DNA of 64,000 nt, taken from assembly GCA_002748425.1 (NCBI GenBank), contig PDSJ01000017.1:62001-126000 (forward strand), written 5' to 3'. The DNA is from a candidate division KSB3 bacterium (lineage in GTDB: Bacteria > Moduliflexota > Moduliflexia > Moduliflexales > Moduliflexaceae). Of the stretch, positions 1 through 7,619 are shown piece after piece. The notes under the pieces are model-generated. The model was not told where the DNA came from, did no database searches, and saw only the letters and a program-made list of their open reading frames with translations. The position numbers and the translations under genes are program-made. The stretch's first letter is position 1; each line of letters opens with the position of its first letter.

Positions 1-956
1 TTATCGGCAATTTCGGGTGTCATCGCTTCCATCGCGCTGCGCAGGCGTTTATCCAGAAGCGGCCAGGCGGCTGTATTAGGCGTTAAATATTGAATCTGAT
101 TGTGAATGCGGGCATCAACCTCCGGATCCAGCAAAAAATTGATAAATGCATGGGCTAATTCTTTATTCTGCGCCTTTTTCGGAATGGCGCAGTTATCAAT
201 AAATTTTGACGTTCCTTCTTTGGGGATGACATAGTGAATTGTCGGGTCTTCGGCCGCGACGCGATAAATGTCCCCATTCCAATTGTGCACCAGCCAGGCA
301 TCGCCCGAGACCAGCATTTGCTCGCCTTGTGCGCTTACATAAGCCTTTATAAACGCTTTTTGTGTGATAAGCAAGTCCCTGGCGAGTTCCAATTCGTCAG
401 GATTTGTCGAATTCAGAGAGAATCCCAGAAATTTTAATGCTGCTCCCAAACTTTCACGAACGTCGTCGAGCATCACAATGTGACCGGCATACTTTGGGTT
501 GAACATCACGTCCCAACTGTCCACCGGCTCTTCGATCATATCGCTACGATAGCCGATTCCAGCAGTCCCCCAGGTAAAGGGAAGCGAATACTGGTTCTCC
601 GGATCAAAGGCCTGATTGAGGAAGGCCGGGTCCAACAGGGCCATGTTCGGGATGAGACGTTTATCAAGCGGCTCCAGCAGTCCCAGCTGAATCATAATCT
701 CGACCATATAATCTGAAGGGAAAATGACGTCAAAACCGCTCGCCCCAGCTTGAAGCTTCGCAAGGAGCGATTCATTGCTGTCATAGACATCATAATTCAC
801 CTTGACTCCAAACGCGTCCTCAAATTCCGGAATCGTCTTGTCATCGATATAATCATCCCAGTTGTAGACGTTCAACACAGGCCGATCGTCGGCAAAGGAA
901 ACAATTGAGAAAAGCGTAATGCCCCAGACAGCCAACAGCAAAATAGAGTGTTTCAT
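1..956 (-). CDS. potD: Spermidine/putrescine ABC transporter, substrate-binding protein PotD (3' end off the window)
   Basis: This is the periplasmic polyamine-binding protein that delivers substrate to PotBC. The ATG at 956 follows AGGTGAGGATA on the minus strand. It opens a Sec signal peptide (MKHSILLLAVWGITLFSIVSFA) and then the mature start DDRPVLNVYNWDDYID, typical of PotD/PotF. Further PotD-like segments are FDVIFPSDYMVEIMIQ, LPFTWGTAGIGYRSD and FINFLLDPEVDARI. About 318 codons are present and the reading frame is still open at base 1, so the last few dozen residues lie outside the window. It is the last gene of potABCD, 164 bp after potC. That gap contains a 6-bp hairpin (CGGAGC/GCTCCG, 1071-1090) without a T-tract, possibly an intercistronic RNA element. 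Confidence 0.93.
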   Translation of the reverse strand, partial: MKHSILLLAVWGITLFSIVSFADDRPVLNVYNWDDYIDDKTIPEFEDAFGVKVNYDVYDSNESLLAKLQAGASGFDVIFPSDYMVEIMIQLGLLEPLDKRLIPNMALLDPAFLNQAFDPENQYSLPFTWGTAGIGYRSDMIEEPVDSWDVMFNPKYAGHIVMLDDVRESLGAALKFLGFSLNSTNPDELELARDLLITQKAFIKAYVSAQGEQMLVSGDAWLVHNWNGDIYRVAAEDPTIHYVIPKEGTSKFIDNCAIPKKAQNKELAHAFINFLLDPEVDARIHNQIQYLTPNTAAWPLLDKRLRSAMEAMTPEIAD

Positions 957-1120
957 GTATTATCCTCACCTGTTCGCTCATCGAAAGCCCCGTCAGGAGA
1001 CGCTCCATGCGCGAAGGTGTTTCTTTAACGACGTGAAGAGTGATACAGCGTAAACATTTTGTGAGTGATACGGAGCCTCGCAGCGCTCCGCATTTCCTGA
1101 GCGTTCAGTCTCTCATATCC

Positions 1121-1909
1121 TTAGGCCTCCTTTTCAAGCCTGCTGATCAGAATAACCGTTACAGCGGTCACCAGCAGGAACAAGGTTGAAATCGCATTTA
1201 CCACAGGGCTGACACCGAACTTGACCATCGAATAGATTTTCACCGGCAACGTCGTTGAGTTCGGGCCCTGCGTGAAAAAGGTGATCACAAAATCATCGAT
1301 CGACAGAGTGAAGCAGAGCAGTGCAGAGCTGATAATTCCAGGCGCAATCACCGGAAGGGTCACATAAAAAAACGTCTTGTAGCGCCCGGCCCCGAGATCC
1401 ATTGATGCTTCTTCCAGGGAGAGATCGAGCCCGTGCAGACGAGTTTGTACAACAATAATGACATAGGACAGGCAGAATGCGATATGCGCCACTGTAATCG
1501 TCCCGAAGCCAAGCGTGATTTTCAACAAGGCAAAAAATGAGAGCAGCGACACACCGACCACAATTTCCGGGATGATCACAGGAATATAGATAATACCAGT
1601 CCACAGCATTTTTCCGCGAAAGTGGTATTTATGCATTGCCAGAGCCGCCATCGTCCCGATTCCCGTCGACACAAGCGTTGTCGCAAAGGCCACGATCAGA
1701 CTGTTCTTCAAGGCAATTCCCAATGAGGCGTCTTGGAAAAGCCGGGCATACCATTCCAGGCTGAAGCCGCGCCAGACAACGCCGCCTCTGGAGGCATTAA
1801 ACGAGAACACGATCAGGGTCAAAATCGGAAGATAGAAAAACGAGTACATCACGACCGCCCAGGTCAGCAGGCCTTTACGCTGACCGTTTTTCACACTGAA
1901 GTCTGCCAT
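1121..1909 (-). CDS. potC: Spermidine/putrescine ABC transporter permease PotC
   Basis: This is an inner-membrane permease subunit, the PotB partner, forming the polyamine channel. The 262-aa product is the usual PotC length. It has a membrane segment near residues 15-37, a PotC-like WYARLFQD stretch, several further membrane spans, and the permease coupling (EAA) loop EASMDLGAGRYKTFFYVTLP before PGIISSALLCFTLSIDDFVITFF. The ATG at 1909 lies one base after the potB stop, so the two are translationally coupled. Operon context with potA, potB and potD makes polyamine import the best call. Substrate preference between spermidine and putrescine cannot be read from the sequence. Confidence 0.93.
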   Translation of the reverse strand: MADFSVKNGQRKGLLTWAVVMYSFFYLPILTLIVFSFNASRGGVVWRGFSLEWYARLFQDASLGIALKNSLIVAFATTLVSTGIGTMAALAMHKYHFRGKMLWTGIIYIPVIIPEIVVGVSLLSFFALLKITLGFGTITVAHIAFCLSYVIIVVQTRLHGLDLSLEEASMDLGAGRYKTFFYVTLPVIAPGIISSALLCFTLSIDDFVITFFTQGPNSTTLPVKIYSMVKFGVSPVVNAISTLFLLVTAVTVILISRLEKEA

Positions 1910-1910
1910 A

Positions 1911-2816
1911 TTATCGGATAAACTCCCCGTTTTTGCTGAAGATAAAGAACATTCTCAAACCCAGCAGCACAAAAACCACTAAGATACAAGTGATCGCCGC
2001 GCCAAAAGGCCAGTCACGTGCCGTCAGAAACTGATTGCTGATGATGTTTCCAATCAAAATCGATTTGGCGCCCCCCAGGAGATCGGGAATGACGAATTCA
2101 CCAATGGTCGGAACAAAGACCAGAACCACACCGGCTGCAATACCCGGAGCACTTAGAGGAATCGTGACATTTAAAAAAGTTCGCATCCGGTTGGCCCCTA
2201 AATCCATTGACGCCTCTAATAAGGCCGGTTGAAGTTTCTCAAGCGACGCGTAAATCGGCAGCACCATGAAGGGCAAATAGCCGTATGTCATGCCGAGCAT
2301 CACGGCCTTCAAATTATATAACAGGCTCAAAGGCTCGCGTATAATGCCGAAGCGCAGCAAGCTCGAGTTAATCAGCCCCTGCTCCTGCAATAATACGATC
2401 CAGGCGTAGGTACGAATCAGAAAATTCGTCCAGAAAGGAATAATCAAGAGGATCAACAGAAGATTTTTCCACTTCGCAGTCGCAGAGGCGATAAAGTAGG
2501 CCAGGGGATAGCCGCCTGCCAGGCAGAGTACGGTGGTCAGCATCGCGATTCCCAGTGAACGCCATAAAATTTTGATATACAGAGGATCAAAGGCCCGGCT
2601 GTAATTTTTCCAGGTCAAGACCCATTCAATTCCGCCGTATATACCTCGTTCGACAAGGCTGTAGACCAGGATGATGCCTAGGGGGAGCAGAAAAAAGAAA
2701 AAAAGCCAGAATCCCGCCGGAAACAGCAATCCCCAGAGTCCCCAAAATCGTTTCATGGTTACGTACGACAAAGACTGCGATGCAGAGAACGCAAGCCAGG
2801 CCTGTCCCTCCATCAC
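1911..2816 (-). CDS. potB: Spermidine/putrescine ABC transporter permease PotB
   Basis: This is the second inner-membrane permease of the polyamine importer. The product is up to 301 aa with a hydrophobic first helix (LLFPAGFWLFFFFLLPLGIILVYS), six expected membrane spans and an EAA coupling loop (EASMDLGANRMRTFLNVTIP). The start is uncertain. The ATG at 2816 lies 18 bp after potA without a clear ribosome site, and an internal ATG at 2756 (MKRFWGLWG) would give the more usual PotB N-terminus just before the first helix. It sits between potA and potC in one minus-strand operon. Confidence 0.92.
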   Translation of the reverse strand: MMEGQAWLAFSASQSLSYVTMKRFWGLWGLLFPAGFWLFFFFLLPLGIILVYSLVERGIYGGIEWVLTWKNYSRAFDPLYIKILWRSLGIAMLTTVLCLAGGYPLAYFIASATAKWKNLLLILLIIPFWTNFLIRTYAWIVLLQEQGLINSSLLRFGIIREPLSLLYNLKAVMLGMTYGYLPFMVLPIYASLEKLQPALLEASMDLGANRMRTFLNVTIPLSAPGIAAGVVLVFVPTIGEFVIPDLLGGAKSILIGNIISNQFLTARDWPFGAAITCILVVFVLLGLRMFFIFSKNGEFIR

Positions 2817-2834
2817 AACTTTGTGATCTGTGGT

Positions 2835-3923
2835 TTATTCTCGAATTAATGAGGTATTTTCAGCTTCCCAGCTAATGTAGACCTTATCGTACCAGGTAAA
2901 GTTCCGTTTGGCAGTATGCTGGAAATTCTGCGCAAAGACCTGGAAGCGTATCCCGCTGGAGGGAATCTTCACGAAATAGCGGGTATCTGTGCCGACGTAA
3001 ATAATATCTTCAATCTCGCCGAAAAGACAATTCGGGGAAGAAAGATCTTTCTCAGGCGAAATCGCCAGCTTTTCTGGACGGATCACCACAGTGACCTTTT
3101 CCCCCGGGAAAAGATCCACATCAGATTTCACCAGGACATCGTGTTCGGAGGTCACAATGCGTTTACAACCATCGATGTCCCCGCGATAGACCCCGTTCAG
3201 GAAATTGGACGTGCCGATAAAATCCGCGACAAAGCGTGTGGCCGGAAATTCGTAAATCTCTTTGGGGGTGCCGATCTGTTGGACGTTACCGTCATTCATA
3301 ACGGCAATACGGTCGGAAATCGTCAACGCTTCCCGCTGATCGTGGGTCACAAAAATAAAGGTGATATTCACTTGCTCCTGCAAATCGATCAATTCGATCT
3401 GCATGCGCTCTTTCAATTTCTGATCGAGTGCGCCAAGGGGTTCATCGAGCAGCAGGACCGCCGGATAGTTGACCAGAGCGCGGGCGAGCGCGACACGTTG
3501 CTGCTGGCCGCCGCTCAATTGCGTGACGTGACGCTGCTCAAGCCCGGTCAGCTTGACTTTTTCAAGAATATCCCGCACTGCTTCAGCGATTTCAGCCTTT
3601 GGGGTATGTTTCATCTTCAGCCCATAGGCCACGTTTCCATAGACTGTCATGTGGGGAAAAAGGGCATAGCTTTGAAACACCATGTTCACATCACGCTGAT
3701 AGGGAGGGACATCGGTAATGTCTTTGCCGTTCAGGAGGATCGTGCCGGAATCGGGTGTGTCAAATCCGGCAATCATACGAAGTAAAGTTGTTTTGCCGCA
3801 GCCGCTCGGGCCGAGCAATGAAAAGAATTCGCCTTTTGTAATAGCGAATGATACGTCGTTCACTGCCAACGTATCCGAACCAAAGTTCTTGGTCACGTTC
3901 CGTAACTCTACACTATGCGTCAT
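2835..3923 (-). CDS. potA: Spermidine/putrescine ABC transporter ATP-binding protein PotA
   Basis: This is the cytoplasmic ATPase that drives PotBC. The 362-aa protein shows Walker A GPSGCGKTT (residues 38-46), a Q-loop (VFQSYALFPHMTV), the ABC signature LSGGQQQR, Walker B LLLDEPLGALD and the H-loop VTHDQREA. A C-terminal TOBE-type regulatory domain (about residues 240-362, with VVIRPEKL) is typical of PotA and related importers. It is the first gene of potABCD on the minus strand, with a good sigma-70 promoter about 55-80 bp upstream (3977-4005). Confidence 0.95.
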   Translation of the reverse strand: MTHSVELRNVTKNFGSDTLAVNDVSFAITKGEFFSLLGPSGCGKTTLLRMIAGFDTPDSGTILLNGKDITDVPPYQRDVNMVFQSYALFPHMTVYGNVAYGLKMKHTPKAEIAEAVRDILEKVKLTGLEQRHVTQLSGGQQQRVALARALVNYPAVLLLDEPLGALDQKLKERMQIELIDLQEQVNITFIFVTHDQREALTISDRIAVMNDGNVQQIGTPKEIYEFPATRFVADFIGTSNFLNGVYRGDIDGCKRIVTSEHDVLVKSDVDLFPGEKVTVVIRPEKLAISPEKDLSSPNCLFGEIEDIIYVGTDTRYFVKIPSSGIRFQVFAQNFQHTAKRNFTWYDKVYISWEAENTSLIRE

Positions 3924-3976
3924 TTATCCAAATCCCATAAAAATACGTCGCCGTAGTTTCAAAATGAGAGTATTGA

Positions 3977-4005
3977 AATATACTTTCATAATAAAAGTTG
4001 TGCAA
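3977..4005 (-). promoter_or_regulatory. Sigma-70 promoter for potABCD
   Basis: On the minus strand TTGCAC (4000-4005) is followed after 17 bases by TATATT (3977-3982), close to the housekeeping consensus. It lies in the 242-bp gap between the helicase gene and potA, about 55 bp before the potA ATG. The match was made by eye. Confidence 0.6.
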
Positions 4006-4165
4006 TAAAGGGTTATTGATACAAATACTTTCAGGGCAATCCTATGGAGCAGGAGCTGTGCTGTCAATGAAAAAGAAAAAAGCCGGTGGAGATTTTTCCG
4101 GAATAAATACGTGCCTGCTTCGGGATATGGACGGGATTGTACGAAATTCTGGCGATTATCTTTTT

Positions 4166-6172
4166 CTACCACGTGTCGTCGTCTGAATATCTGTCGCTTT
4201 CATCAAGCAGCGACCACAGATCAAGGTGATTGCGGGAAATCCCTTGCAGGAAACGCGACGGCCTGGAAAACGAATTTCCCCATTGAGTATCGAACGAAGG
4301 ATACGTCAGATAGAGATTCGTCATGGCGCGCGTGGCAGCAACATAAAGTAAACGTCGCTCTTCCTCCAGAGCGTCGTGATCGTCAACGGAGTAGACACTG
4401 GGAAAACGCCCTTCCAGCAGCCAGATCACAAATACGCTATGCCATTCCAATCCTTTTGCAGAGTGAATCGTCGAAAGCGTCAGCAGCTCTTCATCTGCAT
4501 CGTCCGTCTGGGCGATGTCATCAATACTTCGGCTGGGAGGCTCCAAGCTCATTTCCGTCAAAAAGCGCTCCAGGCTGCTAAACTGCTCGATGATGAGATG
4601 AAGCTGCTCCAGGTCCTGATCGCGTTTCTGCGCGTCATCATAGCGGCTGTGCAGGATCGGTGAATAATACTCTCGCAGAGCCTGCACCTGTTCGGCTGGC
4701 GATAAATCGAGAATGGCTGCTAGAGTGCGTCCAAGGCGTTGAATATTGAGAGTATATTTTGCTGTGTTCGGAAAGTCTGCCAGCCAGGCCGGGGCATTGT
4801 CCTCAGCCTGAATCTGCGTAATGATTTTTGAGGCTGTTCTGGGGCCGATCCCATTCAGCAGCAGCAGAATTCGCCGCCAGCTCACGATATCCAGAGGATT
4901 GATCAGTACCCGCAGATGCGCCAGAATGTCTTTGATATGCGCCGCCTCAATAAACTTGATTCCGCCGACTTTCACAAAACGGATATTTCGATTGTTCAGT
5001 TCCAGTTCCAAATCGAAAGAATGGGAGCTGGAGCGGAACAGGACCGCCATATCCGAGAGCGGCACGCCCTCGTCCTGAAGTTCCAGAATCCGCTGGGCGA
5101 CAAATTGCGACTGTTGCCGCTCGTTCAGCGCAGGAACCAGCACCGGCAGAGCGCCGCCGTTTTTGCGGGTGAATAAATGCTTCTCAAATGATTCGCGGGC
5201 TTGGCTGATCACATCGTTGCTGACATTCAAAATCGGCTGTACACTGCGAAAGTTTTCTTCCAGCTTAATAATTGTTGTCCCGGGAAATGTCCTGGGAAAT
5301 TCCATAATATTCCGGTAGTCGGCCCCTCGGAAAGAATAAATGCTCTGAGCCTCATCCCCTACGGCCATCACATTGTCGTGTGTATCTGCCAACAGCCGGA
5401 CGATTTGCGCCTGAATCGGGTTTGTGTCCTGATATTCATCCACCATGATGTAGCGATACCGATCCGATAATTTTCGGCGTAAATGCTCGTGCTCTTGCAG
5501 CAAGGTTCGAGTGTATACGAGCAAGTCGTCGTAATCCAGAAGCTGATGTTGCAGCTTGTGAGCACGAAATTGCCTGAAGAGCGTTTGTATATCGCCGATC
5601 GCAAGAAGATAATTCGGATAATAACGCCCGACGATCTCTTCAAGCGCAGTATCTTTATTCATCGCTTTACTGAAAATCGCCTGCAAGGTCTTCTTGTTGG
5701 GAACGTGCTGGCCTTTTTTCCCAGAACCACCTTGATCCAGAAGCAGCTTAATCACATCTTCAGTGTCCCCCTGATCGAGGATGCTGAATTCTGGTCTGAG
5801 CCCCACGGCCTTGCCGTAGCGACGTAATACCATATTACCGAAGGAATGATACGTCCCTCCCGCGACCTTCTCACAACGTGAATCCAGCAACGCGGCGGCC
5901 CTGCTCAGCATCTCCTGCGAAGCTTTGCGGGTAAATGTCAACAAGAGAATCGTTTCCGGCGGGATGCCGCGTTCGATCATACGGGCGACCCGGTAGGTCA
6001 GGGTTCTGGTTTTGCCGCTGCCGGCTCCAGCCACGACAAGGATCGGACCATAAAAATTTTTGACAACCTCATATTGAGCTGCTGTCAACTCGTCTTCATA
6101 GTTTAGAGAAAAATGCGTTTCCTGCGGACACGTATTATGCTGAGAACGATGTAAGATATAGGTTGTTTTCAT
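4166..6172 (-). CDS. UvrD/PcrA/Rep-family superfamily 1 DNA helicase
   Basis: This is an ATP-dependent 3'-5' DNA helicase expected to act in repair or replication restart. The 668-aa product carries the SF1A motifs in order: motif I AGAGSGKT (48-55), Ia LLLTFTRKASQEM, motif II VDEYQDTN, motif III GDEAQSIYSFRGAD, motif IV LEENFRS, motif V STIHSAKGLEWHSVFV and motif VI EEERRLLYVAATRA. It ends shortly after motif VI with only a short tail, so it is somewhat smaller than E. coli UvrD or Bacillus PcrA and lacks their long C-terminal extension. UvrD, PcrA and Rep cannot be separated here. The upstream leader contains a GC-rich hairpin (6219-6237), and no clear ribosome site precedes the ATG. Confidence 0.93.
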   Translation of the reverse strand: MKTTYILHRSQHNTCPQETHFSLNYEDELTAAQYEVVKNFYGPILVVAGAGSGKTRTLTYRVARMIERGIPPETILLLTFTRKASQEMLSRAAALLDSRCEKVAGGTYHSFGNMVLRRYGKAVGLRPEFSILDQGDTEDVIKLLLDQGGSGKKGQHVPNKKTLQAIFSKAMNKDTALEEIVGRYYPNYLLAIGDIQTLFRQFRAHKLQHQLLDYDDLLVYTRTLLQEHEHLRRKLSDRYRYIMVDEYQDTNPIQAQIVRLLADTHDNVMAVGDEAQSIYSFRGADYRNIMEFPRTFPGTTIIKLEENFRSVQPILNVSNDVISQARESFEKHLFTRKNGGALPVLVPALNERQQSQFVAQRILELQDEGVPLSDMAVLFRSSSHSFDLELELNNRNIRFVKVGGIKFIEAAHIKDILAHLRVLINPLDIVSWRRILLLLNGIGPRTASKIITQIQAEDNAPAWLADFPNTAKYTLNIQRLGRTLAAILDLSPAEQVQALREYYSPILHSRYDDAQKRDQDLEQLHLIIEQFSSLERFLTEMSLEPPSRSIDDIAQTDDADEELLTLSTIHSAKGLEWHSVFVIWLLEGRFPSVYSVDDHDALEEERRLLYVAATRAMTNLYLTYPSFDTQWGNSFSRPSRFLQGISRNHLDLWSLLDESDRYSDDDTW

Positions 6173-6269
6173 GAATCGTATTATGATACAAACAGCGCGG
6201 GATCGCAGAGTTCACCGGCGCCGTCCTGTAGGCGGCGTCCGGGGAAACGATTTGGTAATCTTCAAATTT

Positions 6270-6371
6270 TTAAGCCGTAACAGAAGATACGTTGTTATTA
6301 GGGATAGTAGGCTCCAGAAATTCTTCTAAAAGTATATTTCCTGGTGTGACAGGAGAGAGCTTATTTTTCAT
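6270..6371 (-). pseudogene. higA: Remnant of HigA-type antitoxin (33 codons left)
   Basis: The minus-strand ATG at 6371 opens a 33-codon frame beginning MKNKLSPVTPGNILLEEFLEP, then PTIPNNNVSSVTA and a stop. The first twenty residues match the conserved N-terminus of HigA/VapI-type XRE antitoxins (typically P-x-x-PGE-x-LxEEFLxP). The helix-turn-helix domain that should follow is missing. It starts four bases after the stop of the HigB remnant, keeping the toxin-antitoxin order of higBA. I read it as a decayed antitoxin gene. A functional 33-aa peptide is possible but unlikely. Confidence 0.6.
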
Positions 6372-6374
6372 GGG

Positions 6375-6482
6375 TTATCCTTTATGAGGGTCAACATTTT
6401 CAACATAGTATGCATTCCCATTTTCCCATACAAAACAGATTCTCCATTGGGAATTGATTCGAATACTATGCTGGCATAATAG
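6375..6482 (-). pseudogene. higB: Remnant of HigB/RelE-type toxin (C-terminal part only)
   Basis: The minus-strand frame ending at 6375 reads HSIRINSQWRICFVWENG, then NAYYVENVDPHKG and a stop. This matches the C-terminal half of HigB toxins (SIRIN-x-QWRICF-x-W-x-x-G-x-A-x-x-VE-x-VD-x-H). An in-frame TAA lies a few codons upstream, no start codon is available, and the N-terminal two-thirds of the toxin is absent. Together with the truncated antitoxin it forms a dead higBA module lying just 3' of the tRNA-Arg gene. Confidence 0.6.
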
Positions 6483-6553
6483 TACGGATTACGTAATACA
6501 TCAACAAAGATTAACGAAAAGATACAACGAATAAAGAGGGAAAAGGGAAAGAA

Positions 6554-6625
6554 TGCCCCCAGGAGGATTCGAACCTCCGCTTCTGGTTCCGGAGACCAAC
6601 GCTCTATCCCCTGAGCTATGGGGGC
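6554..6625 (-). tRNA. tRNA-Arg (anticodon CCG)
   Basis: On the minus strand a full cloverleaf can be folded. It has a 7-bp acceptor stem GCCCCCA/TGGGGGC, D stem GCTC/GAGC, anticodon stem TTGGT/ACCAG with loop CTCCGGA (anticodon CCG, reading CGG Arg), and T stem GGAGG/CCTCC with loop TTCGAAT. The discriminator base is A and CCA is not encoded. The total is 72 nt, with no long variable arm. The T-rich stretch after its 3' end (TTCTTTCCCTTTTCCC) may aid termination. Confidence 0.97.
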
Positions 6626-6655
6626 ATATTCGTCTACTAAGACAGGATGCGGGAC

Positions 6656-6683
6656 AACTTACAGGCTTTGAAAACGCTGTCAA
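6656..6683 (-). promoter_or_regulatory. Candidate promoter for tRNA-Arg
   Basis: On the minus strand a perfect TTGACA (6678-6683) is followed after 16 bases by TAAGTT (6656-6661), about 30 bases before the tRNA 5' end. The -35 is consensus and the -10 is weak. It lies between trxC and the tRNA, both on the minus strand. Confidence 0.4.
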
Positions 6684-6768
6684 GAAAAATCCAGGAGAAA
6701 AGAAAAGTTCGATCGGCATGAAGGAGTGGAGCTTGGAATTTGACGTCCCACAGCCCCGTGATTCCAAC

Positions 6769-7218
6769 TTAGAGCAGTGCCTGAATTTTTGCCGCCAGGC
6801 CGGGTTTTGGGGCGGCTCCAACCATTTTATCAACCAGCTTGCCGCCCTTGAAGAACAGCAGCGTCGGAATGCCCTGAATGCCATGCTGAACGGCAGTCTG
6901 CTGATTTTCGTCTGTGTTGAGTTTCACGATTTTTACCCGACCGGCATACTCTTCAGCCAGTTCTTCCAAAACCGGAGCGATCATCCTGCACGGGCCGCAC
7001 CAGGGCGCCCAGAAATCGACCAGGACCGGAATCGACGATGCAGACACTTCCTGTGAAAAGCTTGCATCTGTAATGCTGACAGGACTTGCCGCAAGACTCG
7101 TCGATGCCGTGAAGGACACGCCGCATTTTCCACATTTTGCCTCTTGCCCGATTTTCTTATGTGGGATACGATTTTTTATCTGACATTCTGGACATAACAC
7201 ATATAATGTATCGGCCAT
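6769..7218 (-). CDS. trxC: Thioredoxin 2 with N-terminal zinc ribbon (TrxC type)
   Basis: This is a cytoplasmic protein-disulfide reductase. The 149-aa product has a Trx2-specific zinc ribbon (Cys9, Cys12, Cys29, Cys32 in CPEC and CGKC), then a thioredoxin fold with active site WCGPC (73-77), the cis-Pro motif GIPTLLFF, and the conserved FWAPWC context. The frame stays open upstream to an ATG at 7317. The ATG at 7218 ([12 protein letters not shown]) is chosen because it follows AGGGTAGG and matches the family start, while the longer version would translate through a 12-bp hairpin. It is the last gene of an operon headed by an ArsR repressor, after a probable small selenoprotein that it could keep reduced (inference). 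Confidence 0.93.
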   Translation of the reverse strand: MADTLYVLCPECQIKNRIPHKKIGQEAKCGKCGVSFTASTSLAASPVSITDASFSQEVSASSIPVLVDFWAPWCGPCRMIAPVLEELAEEYAGRVKIVKLNTDENQQTAVQHGIQGIPTLLFFKGGKLVDKMVGAAPKPGLAAKIQALL

Positions 7219-7252
7219 TGCGCTACCTACCCTTTCCTTAACATAAAGAGAC

Positions 7253-7287
7253 CCGTCATGCTGCATTATCGAGAAGCAGCATGACGG
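7253..7287. repeat. Perfect 12-bp inverted repeat in the trxC leader
   Basis: CCGTCATGCTGC (7253-7264) and GCAGCATGACGG (7276-7287) form a perfect 12-bp stem with an 11-nt loop. It lies between the selenoprotein stop and the trxC ribosome site. There is no T-tract directly next to it on either strand. It could be a processing or stability hairpin, an attenuator, or a protein-binding palindrome. Confidence 0.7.
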
Positions 7288-7309
7288 TGTGAGTTCAGCT
7301 CCATTTTTT

Positions 7310-7468
7310 TCATGCATCCTCAGGCTTGTCCTGCGTTGTATATTTCTGTCGATCCTCGACAGAGCACGCTGACGACATTCAGGTCGACACCCCTAATTTC
7401 GGCAGAACGTATCGCATGAGGACAAAATATCCAATTACAAACACGATCGGCATTAAAGATTCCAGCAT
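7310..7468 (-). CDS. Probable small membrane selenoprotein (52 aa, Sec at codon 30)
   Basis: The minus-strand ATG at 7468 follows GAGGAA at about 10 bases and encodes [20 protein letters not shown], then VLPKLGVST: one membrane helix and a short basic stretch. A TGA at 7379-7381 interrupts the frame, which continues [20 protein letters not shown], then DA and a stop at 7310-7312. Reading TGA as selenocysteine gives a T-U-M-S-S-A-C motif (UxxxxC) just after the membrane helix, as expected of a redox site. A hairpin with a GGA loop lies 23 nt after the TGA, as in bacterial SECIS elements. The gene sits between FmdB-like and thioredoxin 2 genes. If TGA is a true stop, the product would be a 29-aa membrane peptide, which leaves the conserved-looking downstream frame and hairpin unexplained. 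I do not recognise a named family. Confidence 0.68.
7345..7363 (-). promoter_or_regulatory. Bacterial SECIS-like hairpin after in-frame TGA
   Basis: On the minus strand CTGTCGA and TCGACAG pair around a GGA triloop (7346-7362), with one more T-A pair outside (7345/7363). That makes an 8-bp stem. The first loop base is G and lies 24 nt after the TGA at 7379-7381. Known bacterial SECIS hairpins place a guanosine at the start of the apical loop roughly 16-37 nt after the UGA, where SelB binds. Confidence 0.62.
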
Positions 7469-7485
7469 AGGTATATATTCCTCAA

Positions 7486-7608
7486 TTATTGGAGTGTCGG
7501 CATGTTGCAGGTATGGTTCACATCGGCTTGCTCAGCCTCCAGCCCGTAACATGTCCGTACTCCCTGAAAACGTATCTTGCAGAGCCCCCGGCTCCGCTCG
7601 TTTAACAC
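7486..7608 (-). CDS. Possible 40-aa cysteine-containing small protein
   Basis: A minus-strand GTG at 7608 is preceded by GGAG four bases upstream and opens a 40-codon frame. It starts VLNERSRGLCKIRFQGVRTC and ends with EQADVNHTCNMPTLQ, with three cysteines and one histidine. It begins 11 bp after the FmdB-like stop and ends 17 bp before the selenoprotein ATG, so it would fit neatly in the operon. The Cys/His content suggests metal or redox chemistry. I do not recognise a family, and the frame is short enough to be chance. Confidence 0.35.
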   Translation of the reverse strand: MLNERSRGLCKIRFQGVRTCYGLEAEQADVNHTCNMPTLQ

Positions 7609-7619
7609 GGCGCTCCAGC

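Noticed and set aside
2916..3785. 289-codon open frame on the plus strand
   Set aside because: It lies fully antisense to potA, has no ribosome site or family motif, and the minus strand shows all ABC ATPase motifs.
7219..7317. 33-residue N-terminal extension of thioredoxin 2
   Set aside because: It would be translated through the 12-bp hairpin, lacks family similarity, and the ATG at 7218 has a good ribosome site and the normal Trx2 start.
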